Source: Gammaproteobacteria bacterium
GTDB lineage: Bacteria; Pseudomonadota; Gammaproteobacteria; Pseudomonadales; Azotimanducaceae
Reading direction: 5' to 3'
DNA length: 63,639 nt
Assembly (NCBI GenBank): GCA_002725995.1
Contig: PBRQ01000019.1
Coordinates: forward strand, 1 to 63,639
Shown here: in pieces, positions 37,523 through 44,736 of the stretch
Position numbering within the stretch: the first letter of the stretch is position 1
Layout of the letters: every line of letters begins with the position of its first letter
Made by a program: the position numbers and the translations under genes
Notes under the pieces: generated by a model
What the model was told of the DNA's origin: nothing
Databases searched by the model: none
Seen by the model: only the letters and a program-made list of their open reading frames with translations

Positions 37523-39217
37523 TTAAGTCCTAAGCACCGTCGGCATAAAATTCAAGGCGTCCTGTGCCAGCGGTATTCCATAGGTTCTCAATTGCTGCGC
37601 ACGGGTCACATGTGCAGCTCCTTCAAGCAAATTCATCGCAATTTGTTGAATTGTCCTATTTTCTGGTGCCTCAAGGAAGCTCCCGCATACCCAACGGTTA
37701 AATGCCCCCATGGCAGGGCCACACCAGATCTGATAATCAACCTGGCGAGAGGTCTCGCCGACAATCGGCCACTGGCTCGAATTGCCAATATACCATCTAA
37801 AAATCAGCGCCATCTTGTGTTTTGAATTGCGCTCAGCCTTGTCCAGTTGTGCTGGATCTGCCTTACCAAAAAAGGCCTCGGTCTGCTGCCAGATTTCCTC
37901 GAGGGACGCGCGGAAGATATTCTTTTCAATAGCGGCGCGCTGTTCCACGGGAATTTCATCAATCGAATCATATCGACTGTAGAGGTCGTACAACTGATTG
38001 CCCCGCACAGCCATCATGGTGCCCCTCTGCAATACCTGCACCTTGACGCCCAGCTCAAACATATCAGCCGAGGCAGTCATCGCCACGTCAGCCAGTTCAG
38101 CCTGTGCCAACAGCTTGCGGCTTGAATCAGAGATGCCTGATTCTATCGCTGCCTGGTGGACAGTTCCGATGACGACAAAAGCTGCACCCAGGGAAAATGC
38201 AGCAGCAACTCCAACGGGCGTACCCAGGCTGCCGGCAGCTCCCAGCCGAATGGGTCGATCATAGCCAAATTCCTGGCTAAGGCTGTCGCGCAGGCTCAGG
38301 ATGGCAGAAAATAGTGAGTTCAAGGGTCGATTGTCCGTGTGCCCACCGGAATCTGACTCGACAATAATATCTTCAGCGAGTGAAACAGTTGCTGCAATTT
38401 CAGCTTCCGCCTGGGTTATTTTTTGTTCCGACACCAGTTGTTGAAGAATATTTGCGGGCGCTGGCGACAAGAAGTGACGTGCTACTTCTTCCCGCGAGAT
38501 CTTCGCAAAAACGTGATTCTTCCGCTGTACCGAACCATCACCGGCCCGGGACAGCCCGGTGCAGGCGTAGCGCACAATTGCGGGGGAGAGCCCCATAAAT
38601 GCGGAAGTCGAGACGCGTTTCACACCATGACGTAAATAGAGATCAACGATCTGATCTTCCAGTTCGGGTTCATTGGGTGAATGAATCAGATTGCTTCCCC
38701 AGGGCAGCCCCTTAGGATCGAGCTCCACACTGATTTCCTTGATTGCCGCCTCTACAACCTGGGGTGATAGCCCAGCTGAGCCAAACATTCCCATAGCACC
38801 CATTTTAGCCAGCTCAATGACCAGTCTGGTTGACCCGATGCCACGCGCCATCGCACCACCTACATAGGCAAAGCGGGCGCCGTGTGTCTCTTGGAAACCG
38901 CGATCACCCAACCATTCCGGGTATAGCGGTGGAAGGATTCCCAACAGCGAATAGTGAGGTGTGCCTGCCTCAGGAGCGCCGCTCTGAATTTCACCCTGAC
39001 CGGCAGTTCCTACGCGCCTTGTATCCGCATCAAATACCACGCAGGTGGGCTGACGCATTGTCGCTTGAACGGCAACCGCATCCAGTGGTGAAAAATTGGC
39101 AGCCGCAGGGTCACCCAGCCATACACCGACATCATGTGGGTAAGAATTGTGCGGGTCAGAAGTGTGCGGATCAGAAGCGCTGCTCGTCTGATCCGTCATC
39201 TGCATTTTTGAAGTCAT
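37523..39217 (-). CDS. pfaD: PfaD enoyl reductase / 2-nitropropane-dioxygenase-fold protein
   Basis: 564 residues, first gene of the Pfa operon. A flavin-dependent TIM-barrel trans-acting enoyl reductase that saturates selected double bonds made by the synthases. Evidence: RFAYVGGAMARGIGSTRLVI, MGAMGMFGSAGLSP, LPWGSNLIHSPNEP, ESDSGGHTDNRPL (FMN-site SGGHTD) and RLGAAGSLGTPVGVAAAFSL, all in the order of PfaD proteins, plus the long C-terminal lid with FRWYIGNSSQWPI. The N-terminus is a low-complexity run with three DPH/YPH units, which may be a dispensable lead. Start at the first ATG is tentative, since M5 and M7 are also possible. A perfect TATAAT lies about 67 bases upstream. A gap of 87 bases separates it from PfaA. 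Confidence 0.95.
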   Translation of the reverse strand: MTSKMQMTDQTSSASDPHTSDPHNSYPHDVGVWLGDPAAANFSPLDAVAVQATMRQPTCVVFDADTRRVGTAGQGEIQSGAPEAGTPHYSLLGILPPLYPEWLGDRGFQETHGARFAYVGGAMARGIGSTRLVIELAKMGAMGMFGSAGLSPQVVEAAIKEISVELDPKGLPWGSNLIHSPNEPELEDQIVDLYLRHGVKRVSTSAFMGLSPAIVRYACTGLSRAGDGSVQRKNHVFAKISREEVARHFLSPAPANILQQLVSEQKITQAEAEIAATVSLAEDIIVESDSGGHTDNRPLNSLFSAILSLRDSLSQEFGYDRPIRLGAAGSLGTPVGVAAAFSLGAAFVVIGTVHQAAIESGISDSSRKLLAQAELADVAMTASADMFELGVKVQVLQRGTMMAVRGNQLYDLYSRYDSIDEIPVEQRAAIEKNIFRASLEEIWQQTEAFFGKADPAQLDKAERNSKHKMALIFRWYIGNSSQWPIVGETSRQVDYQIWCGPAMGAFNRWVCGSFLEAPENRTIQQIAMNLLEGAAHVTRAQQLRTYGIPLAQDALNFMPTVLRT

Positions 39218-39283
39218 TTATATTGTAAATCCACACGCCAATAGCGGCGCCTCAGGCGTCCCTGGGCGTTTGTAGGAGGATGA

Positions 39284-39289
39284 ATTATA
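39284..39289 (-). promoter_or_regulatory. candidate -10 box (TATAAT) of the Pfa operon
   Basis: Perfect sigma-70 TATAAT on the minus strand about 67 bases upstream of the pfaD ATG. The -35 match at 17-base spacing is weak (TGAGTA), so an activator or a different sigma contact may be needed. Position inside the control region fits; no experimental support. Confidence 0.45.
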
Positions 39290-39313
39290 CAGGTGACACT
39301 CAAGAATACTCAG

Positions 39314-39336
39314 GACTTTTGCAAATCTCGCAAGTC
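39314..39336. promoter_or_regulatory. imperfect dyad upstream of pfaD, candidate operator
   Basis: GACTT and AAGTC bracket a near-palindromic core TTGCAAATCTCGCAA (5 of 6 arm bases match around ATC). It lies just upstream of the -35 region of the proposed pfaD promoter, a typical activator position. No family can be assigned. Confidence 0.35.
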
Positions 39337-39439
39337 TTTGTAATTAAAGTGTTATTTTGGAAGATAAGCGCCCTTTTCGGTACCGGGAGTGGCAATTTTC
39401 CTGCTGGCAGGCAAAAGATCCGGGATGACGGGGCTGACG

Positions 39440-39984
39440 TCACACAGCGAGCCAAAGAAAAGCTGGCCTATGTCGTACCCTTCACGCTTGCCATAATCCT
39501 GGCCCTGTTATTTATGAATTTTCGAAACTTCGCGGAAGTAACCATGATCATGGGCACCTTGCCGCTAGCAATGGTTGGCAGCGTCTGGTTAATGTACTTG
39601 CAGGGTTTCAACTTTTCTATTGCGGCAGGTGTCGGCTTCATTACCCTTACGGGCGTAGCGGTTGAGATAGGCACTATTATGCTGGTCTATCTTAACCAGG
39701 CCTATAATCGTAGGTTGGTAGATTGCGAGCTGAACGGAACCTTCCCCTCAGGTTCTGACTGATGCCGTGTTAAATGGAGCGGGGGTGCGCGTGCGTCCGG
39801 TCATGATGACGGCAGCCGCCATAATTGCCGGCCTGTTACCCATCTGCTTGGGCCCGGAACGGGCTCGGAAGTGATGAGTAGGATAGCGGCGCCAATGGTA
39901 GGCGGCATGATCAGCTCGGTGCTACTTACACTGCTGGTCCTGCCGGCTGTTTATTTTCTGTGGCGCAAGCGATCAATTCAATAG
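39440..39984 (+). pseudogene. CusA/CzcA-type RND efflux pump, C-terminal remnant with frameshifts
   Basis: In the first frame TQRAKEKLAYVVPFTLAIIL, LLFMNFRNFAEVTMIMGTLP and GVGFITLTGVAVEIGTIMLV match transmembrane helices 8-10 of heavy-metal RND pumps. After about 39745 the match moves to another frame ([27 protein letters not shown]). After about 39850 it moves again ([34 protein letters not shown]), ending at TAG 39984. The N-terminal ~800 residues of a normal pump are absent. One shift is in a CCCC run; the other is not. Clearly a decayed gene, adjacent to the Pfa promoter region. Confidence 0.85.
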
Positions 39985-40127
39985 CCCTTATCGACACACG
40001 GGATGAAAAAGTCTGGATTTTTGTCAGATCAAGGACTTTTTTTCGAGATAAGTTATCAGACCAGGTCACAACATAGCGTAATATTATTCCGACGGCGTTA
40101 ATATGGCATCAATGTCTAGGAGGAACT

Positions 40128-40511
40128 ATGGATCACAGACTCTACTTCGTACTGGGAGACCTGTCTGCAAACCTAGTGGTAGGCGCATTGATCGGCTGGT
40201 TCAGCTGGCTGTTGGTTGATACAGACTGGAACATGATGATTGCGATGATCATTATGATGGTAGTCGGCATGGTCATCTCCATCCTGCTATGGCTGCCATT
40301 TTCGATTCTGTTCGGTGCAATGGAAGTTATGGTTCCTTTGATGCTGACCGGAATGCTCAGCGGTATGGTGGTAAGCATGTATCTGGCAATGGAGTCCCTG
40401 GGAGCCTGGACTTGCCTTCATATTGGTGCAGCCAGCGGATTTGTATCCATTGTATTGATCTGGATTTTCAACAATGCTGTACGCGGCACTCAACCCGCTC
40501 CCTGGAGATAG
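40128..40511 (+). CDS. four-helix membrane protein, unknown function
   Basis: 127 residues with a very strong TAGGAGGAACT ribosome site. Four hydrophobic segments (about residues 14-30, 35-58, 62-82, 88-112), rich in methionine in the second and third (MMIAMIIMMVVGMV, MLTGMLSGMVVSMYLAM). I do not recognise the family; the composition resembles small uncharacterised integral proteins near metal-efflux genes, and an RND remnant lies just upstream. It is separated by 3 bases from the methyltransferase gene, so they form an operon. Confidence 0.8.
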   Translation: MDHRLYFVLGDLSANLVVGALIGWFSWLLVDTDWNMMIAMIIMMVVGMVISILLWLPFSILFGAMEVMVPLMLTGMLSGMVVSMYLAMESLGAWTCLHIGAASGFVSIVLIWIFNNAVRGTQPAPWR

Positions 40512-40514
40512 ACA

Positions 40515-41120
40515 ATGGCTGACCTAAGAACACAGGCAAAATGGGACAAGGCTGCACCGAATTTCGACATCATGGCAGGCAAAGGTGCAGAAGAGCGCTG
40601 GGCACCCTTCAAAACGGAACTGTTCAGCCACATGGATGGCAATATCCTGTTTCTAGCACTTGGTACCGGGCTCGATATTGCGACTTTTCCCACCGGCAAG
40701 AATATTACCGCCATTGATATCAGCCCGAAGATGCTCGAGGTGGCTCAACCTCGGATAGACAACTACGAAGGCACAATAACTGCTCACGCGATGGACGTGC
40801 ACGATCTTGATTTTGAAGATGACTCCTTTGATCAGGTTTTTACCTCATGTACTTTTTGTTCCGTTCCCAGGCCTGTTGAAGGACTAAAATCACTCCGGCG
40901 TGTACTGAAACCCGGCGGTGAACTGTTTATGTTTGAGCATACCGGCAGTCGTTACTACCCATTCAAAGTTATGATGACCCTGATGACCCAGATTTCCCGA
41001 AAGCTCGGACCGGATATGAACCGAACAACCGTGGCAAACGTCATGGCTGCAGACTTTGAAGTCCTGGAAGTGAATAACCTCTTTCTCGATGTGGTTAAGA
41101 CCATCAAGGCGAAGAAGTAG
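40515..41120 (+). CDS. class I SAM-dependent methyltransferase
   Basis: 201 residues of the Methyltransf_11 / phospholipid N-methyltransferase (PmtA/UbiE) type. Motif I is ILFLALGTGLDIATFP, the acidic ITAIDISPKMLEVAQPR holds the ribose-binding Asp, and MDVHDLDFEDDSFDQVFTSC is motif II-III, then LRRVLKPGGELFMFEH. The GGE-x-x-x-x-EH ending and small size are common in phosphatidylethanolamine methyltransferases, but a small-molecule or metalloid substrate is equally possible. GGAGATAGACA precedes ATG 40515. Coupled to the membrane protein. Confidence 0.9.
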   Translation: MADLRTQAKWDKAAPNFDIMAGKGAEERWAPFKTELFSHMDGNILFLALGTGLDIATFPTGKNITAIDISPKMLEVAQPRIDNYEGTITAHAMDVHDLDFEDDSFDQVFTSCTFCSVPRPVEGLKSLRRVLKPGGELFMFEHTGSRYYPFKVMMTLMTQISRKLGPDMNRTTVANVMAADFEVLEVNNLFLDVVKTIKAKK

Positions 41121-41209
41121 GACTACTCACAAGAGCTTCTACACGAGCTTCCTGCAAGAACTTTTCACATGATCTATCTACCAATAGAAAAATTTCATAT
41201 ACTTACGTT

Positions 41210-41303
41210 GTTCCTTAGGGGTGGTCTGTAGAGACCTGAGATTCTGAGTAATCAGTAAACCCTAGAACCTGATCCGGATAATACCGGCGTAGGAAAAGGG
41301 TGC
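41210..41303 (+). ncRNA. TPP riboswitch (THI element)
   Basis: All conserved parts are present: P1 TTCCT/AGGAA closing the aptamer, TAGGGGTG, the CTGAGA box, ACCCTAGAACCTGATC, and the CCGG-ATAATA-CCGG arm followed by GTAGGAA. Downstream, CTCCAC (41304-41309) can pair with GTGGAG (41353-41358), the ribosome site of the TonB receptor, so control is probably at translation: TPP binding favours the sequestering hairpin. It binds thiamin pyrophosphate and governs the next gene. Confidence 0.95.
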
Positions 41304-41364
41304 CTCCACATCTAACAACCACGTCCTGTCATTGCCGGGTCTCTTACTAAAAGTGGAGAGACTC

Positions 41365-43419
41365 ATGATTAAAATTTGCGCTACGTGCCTGCTGCTGTTT
41401 GCCTGCAGCACGGCCTACTCTATTGAAGAGTTGTCTGAAATTGTTGTCACTGCCGATTTTCGTAAGGCAAACGAAATGGATGTCGCCTCAAGCCTTAGTG
41501 TCATCACCGAGGAGATTATCAGTTCCCGGTCAGCTCAACATTTCGATGACCTCATTCATACATTACCCAATATGAACTATGCTAGCGGATCAAACCGGGC
41601 ACGTTTTTTCCAGATTAGAGGTATCGGTGAGCGCAGTCAGTTCACAGCACCGCTCAATGCCTCGGTAGGCCTGCTAATCGACAACGTGGACTTCAGTGGC
41701 GCTGGCTCCGTTGCAACCATGATGGATGTGCAGCAGGTTGAGGTGCTGCGCGGCCCCCAGGGAACAAGATACGGCGCCAATGCCCTCGCAGGAATCATCA
41801 ATATAAAAACCAATGACCCACTGGATACCTTCGCGGGCAGGCTAAAGGTTTCCGCCGCAGACTATGGAACAAAAACCTTGGGCGGCATGTTAACCGGCCC
41901 CATTAGTGATCATGTTCACTACCGCCTTGTGGCAGAGGAACACCAGTCAGATGGATACTATGACAATCGCTTTCTTGGTATCGATGACAGCAACCACCGT
42001 GATGAACTAACAATTCGCGGCAAGCTTCACATTCAGGCGAGTGACACCTGGGACCTTACCCTCAGCGTCGCAGATGTTGATATCGACAATGGATATGATG
42101 CCTTCACGTTGGACAACAATCGCAACACCATGACAGATGAGCCAGGCCACGACCGCCAGGACTCAAGCAGTTTCGGTATTGATAGCACGATGACCCTCGC
42201 ACGCTTTGATCTGGTAACAATCGTAAACTTCGCTGACTCTGACATGGAATACGGCTACGACGAAGACTGGACCTATACAGGTTTTCATCCATGGGGTTAC
42301 ACCTCCACCGATAACTATATTCGTGACCGGAAAACCAGCAGCGCTGAAGTCCGGTTAATCTCCAATGAGCAAAGCCGCCTGCTGGGCGATTCAACCGACT
42401 GGATAGTTGGTGCCTATACCTTGCGCAGCAAAGAAAACCTTGTAAGGCAATACACCTATTTGGCCAGTGATTTCACGAGCAACTACGACTTCGATACCCA
42501 TGCGGTATTTTTGCAACTGGATTCATCCCTCACCAACAAACTGGTTCTATCCAATGGTCTGCGGTATGAGAAACGAGAGACTGAATATGATAATTCAAAC
42601 GGTATTGTTTTTTCCCCTGATGAGAACCTATGGGGCGGCCGCATCGCCCTGAAGTACTTTACAGGTGACAGCACCATGTTTTATGGCAGCATCGCCAGGG
42701 GCTACAAGGCAGGAGGATTCAATACGGACAAAACCGGGTTGGATGAGATCAAGCCCGAGTTTGATGAGGAATATTTGATTGAGTATGAGTTAGGCCTGAA
42801 GTCCAAACTTCTGGACAACAGGTTGCTGCTCAGGGCTTCTGTTTTCTATGATGACAGACGTGATCAACAGGTGAAAAGCTCCCTTGTCATCAATCGCCCG
42901 GATGGTACTTCAGAGTTCGTTGACTTTCTCGGCAATGCCGCTGAAGGAACCAACAGGGGGATTGAAGTTGAAACTAACTGGTACGCAACAGATAACCTTA
43001 AAGTGATTGCCAGTATGGGTTTACTGGATGCCGAGTTTGACAAGTTCATCAACGAGTTTGGTGAGGACCTGTCGGGCAGAGAGCAGGCACATGCTCCATC
43101 CTATACCTACAACCTTGCCCTTGAGTACGAGAAGAACAACTGGCACCTTGGCCTTTCCGTCGATGGGAAAGATGAATACTACTTCTCAGATCGGCATGCA
43201 GTAAAAAGTGACAAGTACGCGCTCTTGAATGCCAGCATCGGCTATGAAACAGAACGCTGGAAAGTAGGTATCTGGGGGAGGAACCTGAATGACAAGGATT
43301 ACCATACACGCGCCTTCGGTAGTTTTGGCAACGATCCCAGAAAGAGCTACATAACCGAGCCCTATTTTCAATTCGGCGAACCGCGCGTTATCGGTATATC
43401 CCTGGAAATGGGCTTCTAG
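41365..43419 (+). CDS. TonB-dependent outer-membrane receptor, TPP-regulated (thiamin uptake likely)
   Basis: 684 residues from ATG 41365, with GTGGAGAG in front; an earlier in-frame ATG (41332) lies in the leader and is unlikely. Signal peptide MIKICATCLLLFACSTAYS, a TonB box ELSEIVVTA, plug domain with IRGIGERSQF, VEVLRGPQGTRYGANALAGI, and a 22-strand barrel ending in GISLEMGF with a terminal Phe. TonB receptors under THI-element control are established in gammaproteobacteria and Bacteroidetes as presumed thiamin transporters. A truncated kinase that could have been a thiamine kinase follows. The substrate is inferred from the riboswitch. Confidence 0.9.
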   Translation: MIKICATCLLLFACSTAYSIEELSEIVVTADFRKANEMDVASSLSVITEEIISSRSAQHFDDLIHTLPNMNYASGSNRARFFQIRGIGERSQFTAPLNASVGLLIDNVDFSGAGSVATMMDVQQVEVLRGPQGTRYGANALAGIINIKTNDPLDTFAGRLKVSAADYGTKTLGGMLTGPISDHVHYRLVAEEHQSDGYYDNRFLGIDDSNHRDELTIRGKLHIQASDTWDLTLSVADVDIDNGYDAFTLDNNRNTMTDEPGHDRQDSSSFGIDSTMTLARFDLVTIVNFADSDMEYGYDEDWTYTGFHPWGYTSTDNYIRDRKTSSAEVRLISNEQSRLLGDSTDWIVGAYTLRSKENLVRQYTYLASDFTSNYDFDTHAVFLQLDSSLTNKLVLSNGLRYEKRETEYDNSNGIVFSPDENLWGGRIALKYFTGDSTMFYGSIARGYKAGGFNTDKTGLDEIKPEFDEEYLIEYELGLKSKLLDNRLLLRASVFYDDRRDQQVKSSLVINRPDGTSEFVDFLGNAAEGTNRGIEVETNWYATDNLKVIASMGLLDAEFDKFINEFGEDLSGREQAHAPSYTYNLALEYEKNNWHLGLSVDGKDEYYFSDRHAVKSDKYALLNASIGYETERWKVGIWGRNLNDKDYHTRAFGSFGNDPRKSYITEPYFQFGEPRVIGISLEMGF

Positions 43420-43473
43420 GTTCAAACCATATGAACTCTATGGCGCTATCACCATTTCCCCTGGTTGGAGCCA

Positions 43474-43762
43474 ATGCTCGATGAACTGCCGCCGGATACC
43501 AGAAACCGCCTAAACGATGCTGCCAGAACCTGGGAATTCTGGCTTCCCGCGCCCCTCGGGAAGCCGACCCCTGAGCAACACTAACCTGTCCTTCCTGGTG
43601 ACGGATGGACCTGGACGATGGGTCATCAGACTAAACAGTGATATCGAAGATAGTGGCATCAGCAGAAACGATGAGTTGACCATTCTCAAAGGTGCACACA
43701 GGGCAGGAATTACGCCACCTATGGTCTTCAACGGACAGGACTTTCTGATTAGTGAGTATTGA
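43474..43762 (+). pseudogene. thiamine/choline-kinase-like APH-fold gene, N-terminal remnant
   Basis: ATG 43474 opens MLDELPPDTRNRL and WEFWLPAPLG in one frame, then a one-base shift in the AAGCCGACCCC stretch leads to RPLSNTNLSFLVTDGPGRW, VIRLNSDIEDSGISRNDEL and ILKGAHRAGITPPMVF before TGA at 43760. L-x-G/x-x-N-x-x-x-x-V, V-x-R-x-N and the EL-x-x-L-x-x-A-x-x-x-G-x-x-PP pattern are the nucleotide-binding N-lobe of choline/thiamine kinases. The catalytic HGD loop is gone. Given the riboswitch upstream it was probably a thiamin-salvage kinase in the same operon. Shift plus truncation make it non-functional. Confidence 0.7.
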
Positions 43763-43789
43763 CATGGCAAGATACCGACATCGCTGGAC

Positions 43790-44023
43790 ATTGCTGAAAT
43801 TGGCAACCTGGAACTGCCACCACGCCCACATCATGATGACGAACCCTACCAGGACAACTAGGATTCCAGCCGCCATTGACATGAGCGAGGCCTCACGGAT
43901 TATCGGGATTAATGAGTGTGCGGCACCGGCACACCCAACAAGCAGCATTGCTATTCGAGGGGGCTTGTACTGCACCAATCGTGGTGGTGTACTGATAGAA
44001 GTTGTTGCTTTAAGCAAAGTCAT
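43790..44023 (-). pseudogene. isoprenylcysteine-methyltransferase-like membrane protein, N-terminal remnant
   Basis: From ATG 44023: YKPPRIAMLLVGCAGAAHSL, MAAGILVVLVGFVIMMWAWW and QFQ, i.e. the first two helices and the GF-x-x-MMWAWWQF hallmark of ICMT/PEMT-like proteins. The frame stays open to 43631, but everything beyond about 43798 is antisense to the kinase remnant and has no family resemblance, so the C-terminal catalytic half is missing. It meets the kinase remnant tail to tail. Confidence 0.6.
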
Positions 44024-44118
44024 AACGGTGTCCCTCGAGTTACTTTATGAAATGTGATTACTGCGCCCTGGGGTCAGTAAAAATGGATCTTTGTTTACGG
44101 GACACTCCTTGCACGCAG

Positions 44119-44559
44119 TTAGGTGAGGCGTGCCAGCATTGAGTCAAGCACCCTGCGAGTCGTCGCAAGGTCATCTTTGGATATACCGTCGAATACTGAC
44201 TCGATAATCTTCTGGTCATCCACAAGGACCTTCTCAAATAGTGCTCTTCCTTTTCGGGATAGCGCGTGAAGAGGGGAACGCTTGTACCTGGAATTCTCGA
44301 ATGGCTCAACGAGCCTCTTTTTTACCAGCAGGTTGATCGTGGCCTGAATGTGCTGCCGTAATACGTGGTAGCGACTGGAAATTTCTGGCACGGTGAGCCG
44401 ATGGTCCGGATAAAGGAATTCGAGAACCGCGCGATCGCTGGATTTGATGTCTCTGCCGACGAGGCTCTCATTGGATTTCTGGCTCATTGCCCTAAAAACT
44501 CGCCGAACGAGCCAGTTAATCTGGCACCGATCTGACATTTGGTCGTTTGACAGGCGCAC
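44119..44559 (-). CDS. MarR-family transcriptional regulator
   Basis: 146 residues. A winged helix-turn-helix of the MarR kind: SSDRAVLEFLYPDHRLTVPE, ISSRYHVLRQHIQATINLLV (recognition helix) and KRLVEPFENSRYKRSPLHAL (wing with the R-x-x-x-x-x-x-L-T/S-x-x-G pattern, here ALSRKGRALFEKV). It begins with GTG at 44559; ATG 44538 (MSDRCQ) is an alternative start. It is divergent from the permease-FG-GAP gene, and two matching palindromes lie between the two. It probably represses itself and that gene; the inducer is unknown. Confidence 0.88.
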   Translation of the reverse strand: MRLSNDQMSDRCQINWLVRRVFRAMSQKSNESLVGRDIKSSDRAVLEFLYPDHRLTVPEISSRYHVLRQHIQATINLLVKKRLVEPFENSRYKRSPLHALSRKGRALFEKVLVDDQKIIESVFDGISKDDLATTRRVLDSMLARLT

Positions 44560-44568
44560 TCTCTCATT

Positions 44569-44612
44569 GACAATGAAGTTGTCCTCATCACTATTGACAA
44601 CCTACTTGTCAA
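44569..44612. promoter_or_regulatory. two GACAA-N5-TTGTC operators between marR and the permease fusion gene
   Basis: Site 1 is GACAA-TGAAG-TTGTC (44569-44583). Site 2 is TTGACAA-CCTAC-TTGTCAA (44594-44612), with perfect 7-base arms. The centres are 27 bases apart. Identical cores and the same 5-base spacer next to a MarR gene make these likely MarR binding sites controlling both divergent genes. Confidence 0.7.
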
Positions 44613-44736
44613 CACTCTGGGAGCGGGGCCTCGACCCCATTCATACCGACTTTCAGCATACACATCAGGTTCGTCTTGTAATCACCAATTGATTGTCTAG
44701 ACTCTTAGATCAGGATATTTCCAGGGAGCAGGGAAC

